A DNA stretch of 64,000 nt from Maritimibacter harenae (GTDB lineage Bacteria; Pseudomonadota; Alphaproteobacteria; Rhodobacterales; Rhodobacteraceae). A program made the position numbers and the translations under genes. The stretch is from the NCBI RefSeq assembly GCF_009882975.1, contig NZ_WTUX01000011.1:1-64000 (forward strand), written 5' to 3'. The notes under the pieces were generated by a model that had not been told where the DNA came from, ran no database searches, and saw only the letters and a list, made by a program, of their open reading frames with translations. Below, in pieces: positions 62,451 to 64,000 of the stretch; position 1 is the first letter of the stretch, and every line of letters starts with the position of its first letter.

Positions 62451-62819
62451 ATGGCAAGACAGGTTCTGCTGATCGAGGACGAGCCGAACATCATCGAAGC
62501 GATATCGTTCATCCTCAGCCGGGATGGCTGGTCGGTGGCGACGCATGCAAATGGGGAGACGGCGCTGGACGCGGTCGAGCGCCACGCGCCCGACGCGCTG
62601 GTGCTCGACGTGATGCTGCCCGGGCGCTCGGGCTACGAGATTCTTCAGGACCTGCGCGCCAACCCGGACACCGCCGATCTGCCCGTCCTCATGCTGACCG
62701 CGCGCGGCCAGAAGAAGGACCGCGAAACCGCCGACCGGCTGGGCGCCACGCGCTTCATGACCAAGCCCTTCTCGAACGCCGAGGTGCTGAGCGTCCTGCG
62801 CGAGATCACGGACGACTGA
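62451..62819 (+). CDS. CheY-like single-domain response regulator
   Basis: A 122-residue receiver domain with no output domain. The acidic pocket is LLIEDEPNIIEAISF, the phosphorylation site is D53 in LVLDVMLPGRSGYE, the signalling Thr is in VLMLTARGQKKDRE, and the Lys is in RFMTKPFSNAEVL. GGGGAG lies upstream of the ATG at 62451. It sits 88 bases after the ScfR gene and before a small membrane protein and a symporter-fused kinase. It could shuttle phosphate between the kinase and the DHp-like part of the regulator. That is an inference. Confidence 0.92.
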   Translation: MARQVLLIEDEPNIIEAISFILSRDGWSVATHANGETALDAVERHAPDALVLDVMLPGRSGYEILQDLRANPDTADLPVLMLTARGQKKDRETADRLGATRFMTKPFSNAEVLSVLREITDD

Positions 62820-62829
62820 CGGGGCGGCG

Positions 62830-63111
62830 ATGACACGGCGGCCCACCACCTTCCTTGCAAGAGACACCTACCGCCGCCGGCGCGTGATCGACGCGCTGCG
62901 CGTGTTGCCGGCGCTGGGGGCGATCCTGTTTCTCGTCCCGCTCCTGGGCGCCGCGACGACGGCGCGCTCCACCGCTTATGCCGGCATGTATCTCTTCGCG
63001 GCCTGGCTGCTCCTGATCATCGGGGCGGCGGCGCTGGTGCGCTCGCTCGCCCGGGCGCCGGGGGGCGTGGCCACCGACCCGCTCGAGGTCGCCAGCGACG
63101 GCGAGGAGTAG
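62830..63111 (+). CDS. Small two-helix membrane protein
   Basis: A 93-residue protein with a basic N terminus (FLARDTYRRRRVIDALR) and two membrane segments (about residues 24-42 LPALGAILFLVPLLGAATT, and 50-70 YAGMYLFAAWLLLIIGAAAL). The tail is acidic (LEVASDGEE). It begins ten bases after the response regulator stop and ends three bases before the kinase start, so it is in the same operon. Small two-helix proteins are also found beside solute symporters, e.g. actP partners. I do not recognise this family, and its role is unknown. Confidence 0.7.
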   Translation: MTRRPTTFLARDTYRRRRVIDALRVLPALGAILFLVPLLGAATTARSTAYAGMYLFAAWLLLIIGAAALVRSLARAPGGVATDPLEVASDGEE

Positions 63112-63114
63112 CGC

Positions 63115-64000
63115 GTGGTCGGGTTCAACCTGCTGATCGGCGTCAGCTTCGCCTACGTGGGGTTCCTGTTCCTCGTCGCCTTCTGGGGCGACCGGCAGGC
63201 GCGCACCGGGCGCGGTGCCTGGCTGCGCACGCCGATCATCTACACGCTCAGCCTGTCGATCTACTGCACGGCGTGGACCTTCTACGGCGCGGTGGGCTAC
63301 GCCGCGCGCTCGGGGCTGGAGTTCGTCACGATCTACCTCGGCCCCACGCTGGTCATGGTCGGCTGGTGGTGGGTCCTGCGCAAGCTGGTGCGCATCGGGC
63401 GCGCGCAGCGCATCACCTCGATCGCCGACCTGATTTCGTCGCGCTACGGCAAGTCGAACCTTCTGGGCGTGCTGGTCACGCTGCTCGCCGTCGTGGGCAC
63501 GACGCCCTACATCGCGCTGCAACTCCAGTCCGTGGTCCTGTCCTATTCCGTCTTCGCCGATGTCAGCGGCGATGCGCAGGCCGACCCCGAGGCGACGGCC
63601 TTCTGGGTCGCCGCCGGGCTTGCCGCCTTCACCGTGCTCTTCGGCACCCGCAACCTCGACGCCAACGAACGCCACCACGGCGTTGTCACCGCGATCGCGG
63701 TCGAGGCGGTGGTCAAGCTCGTGGCCCTCCTGGCGGTGGGCGTCTTCGTCGTCTGGGGCGTGAGCGGCGGTGCGGGCGACATCGCGGCCCGGATCGAAGC
63801 CTCGGCGATTTCCGACTGGGACATCGACGGGGCGCGCTGGGCGACGATGATCTTCCTGTCGGCGGCGGCCTTCCTCACCCTGCCGCGCATGTTCCAGGTG
63901 CTCGTGGTCGAGAACGTGGACGAGAAACAGCTCGCCACCGCCAGCTGGGCCTTCCCGCTCTACATGTTCCTGATGAGCCTTTTCGTCGTGCCCATCGCGG
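63115..64000 (+). CDS. Symporter-fused sensor histidine kinase, N-terminal part (CrbS-like)
   Basis: The open frame begins at a GTG and runs off the end of the window, so only about 295 residues are visible. They form a sodium/solute symporter-type membrane domain: GFNLLIGVSFAYVGFLFLV, IIYTLSLSIYCTAWTFYGAV, ITSIADLISSRYGKSNLLG and VEAVVKLVALLAVGVFVVWG, with a conserved FGTRNLDANERHHG loop. This matches the sensor part of CbrA/CrbS-type kinases, in which the symporter domain precedes PAS, kinase and sometimes receiver parts. The kinase part is outside the window and not seen. CrbS controls acs in Vibrio and Pseudomonas, and acs lies 8 kb upstream here. The adjacent CheY-like gene is the likely partner. 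Confidence 0.75.
   Translation, partial: MVGFNLLIGVSFAYVGFLFLVAFWGDRQARTGRGAWLRTPIIYTLSLSIYCTAWTFYGAVGYAARSGLEFVTIYLGPTLVMVGWWWVLRKLVRIGRAQRITSIADLISSRYGKSNLLGVLVTLLAVVGTTPYIALQLQSVVLSYSVFADVSGDAQADPEATAFWVAAGLAAFTVLFGTRNLDANERHHGVVTAIAVEAVVKLVALLAVGVFVVWGVSGGAGDIAARIEASAISDWDIDGARWATMIFLSAAAFLTLPRMFQVLVVENVDEKQLATASWAFPLYMFLMSLFVVPIA

Overview
This is a 64 kb stretch of GC-rich chromosome with dense, short-spaced genes and few introns of non-coding DNA. The gene content points to an alphaproteobacterium of the Rhodobacteraceae (Roseobacter-type): a PopZ-like pole organiser next to pcm and tolC, a divergent metF/metR pair, clpP-clpX, an NDUFA12-MlaD-DUF2155-aat-accC-accB block, a TAXI-type TRAP transporter, a manganese-dependent pyrophosphatase and a ScfR-family acyl regulator. 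No phage structural genes, CRISPR array or rRNA operon was seen. The only mobile DNA is one IS1182-like element at the left edge, close to the 3' end of tRNA-Cys.

Layout. 1-1.84 kb: IS1182-like element, a tandem 12-mer and a hairpin, then tRNA-Cys (minus strand). 2-5.1 kb: pcm, tolC and a popZ-like gene, then cobQ convergent. 6.7-16 kb: housekeeping and metabolism (DUF6280, efp, fructosamine kinase, ygfZ, a glycosyltransferase, a class V aminotransferase, hisC, a MaoC hydratase, a HAD protein, a rhodanese, ppaC). 16-22.6 kb: DUF2161 nuclease-like protein, succinate-semialdehyde dehydrogenase, metF/metR with two MetR-type boxes, a PepSY/cytochrome b/membrane-LuxR cluster, and an inositol monophosphatase. 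22.6-27 kb: pilin-like peptide, rhomboid protease, tRNA-Leu, a half-sized binding lipoprotein overlapping an atypical CDF transporter, and a tandem pair of exported paralogues. 27-32.8 kb: LysR regulator, sulfatase-superfamily hydrolase and TAXI-TRAP transporter. 33-37.2 kb: MacAB-like efflux operon. 37.2-39.8 kb: pxpBCA 5-oxoprolinase operon. 39.9-48.4 kb: argE, clpP, clpX, RidA, complex I/Mla/Aat/Acc genes. 48.4-53.3 kb: rutR with a near-perfect RutR operator facing an acyl-CoA ligase and a 3-hydroxyacid dehydrogenase-type SDR, then an ECF sigma factor with a small membrane partner and an acid-rich PRC-barrel protein. 53.5-64 kb: acs, a five-gene LIV/HAAT-type ABC transporter, and in the opposite direction a ScfR-family regulator, a CheY-like receiver, a small membrane protein and a symporter-fused sensor kinase that runs off the window.

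The right-hand 10 kb is the most notable part. It joins an acetyl-CoA synthetase and an uptake system to an acyl regulator and a CrbS-like symporter/kinase. The regulator itself carries a segment closely resembling a histidine-kinase dimerisation helix pair (H140), set between its HTH and its ScfR C-terminal domain. The CheY-like protein beside it has no output domain. Together these suggest an uncharacterised phosphorelay that ends on a DNA-binding acyl sensor. This is inference from sequence and gene order only.

Other points of interest are the RutR operator in front of fatty-acid type genes, the MetR boxes placed inside the metR promoter, a 40-bp palindrome upstream of efp, and the paired exported barrel-like proteins. 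Coordinates of start codons were chosen by ribosome-binding site and family length. No database search was possible, so family names rest on recognised motifs.
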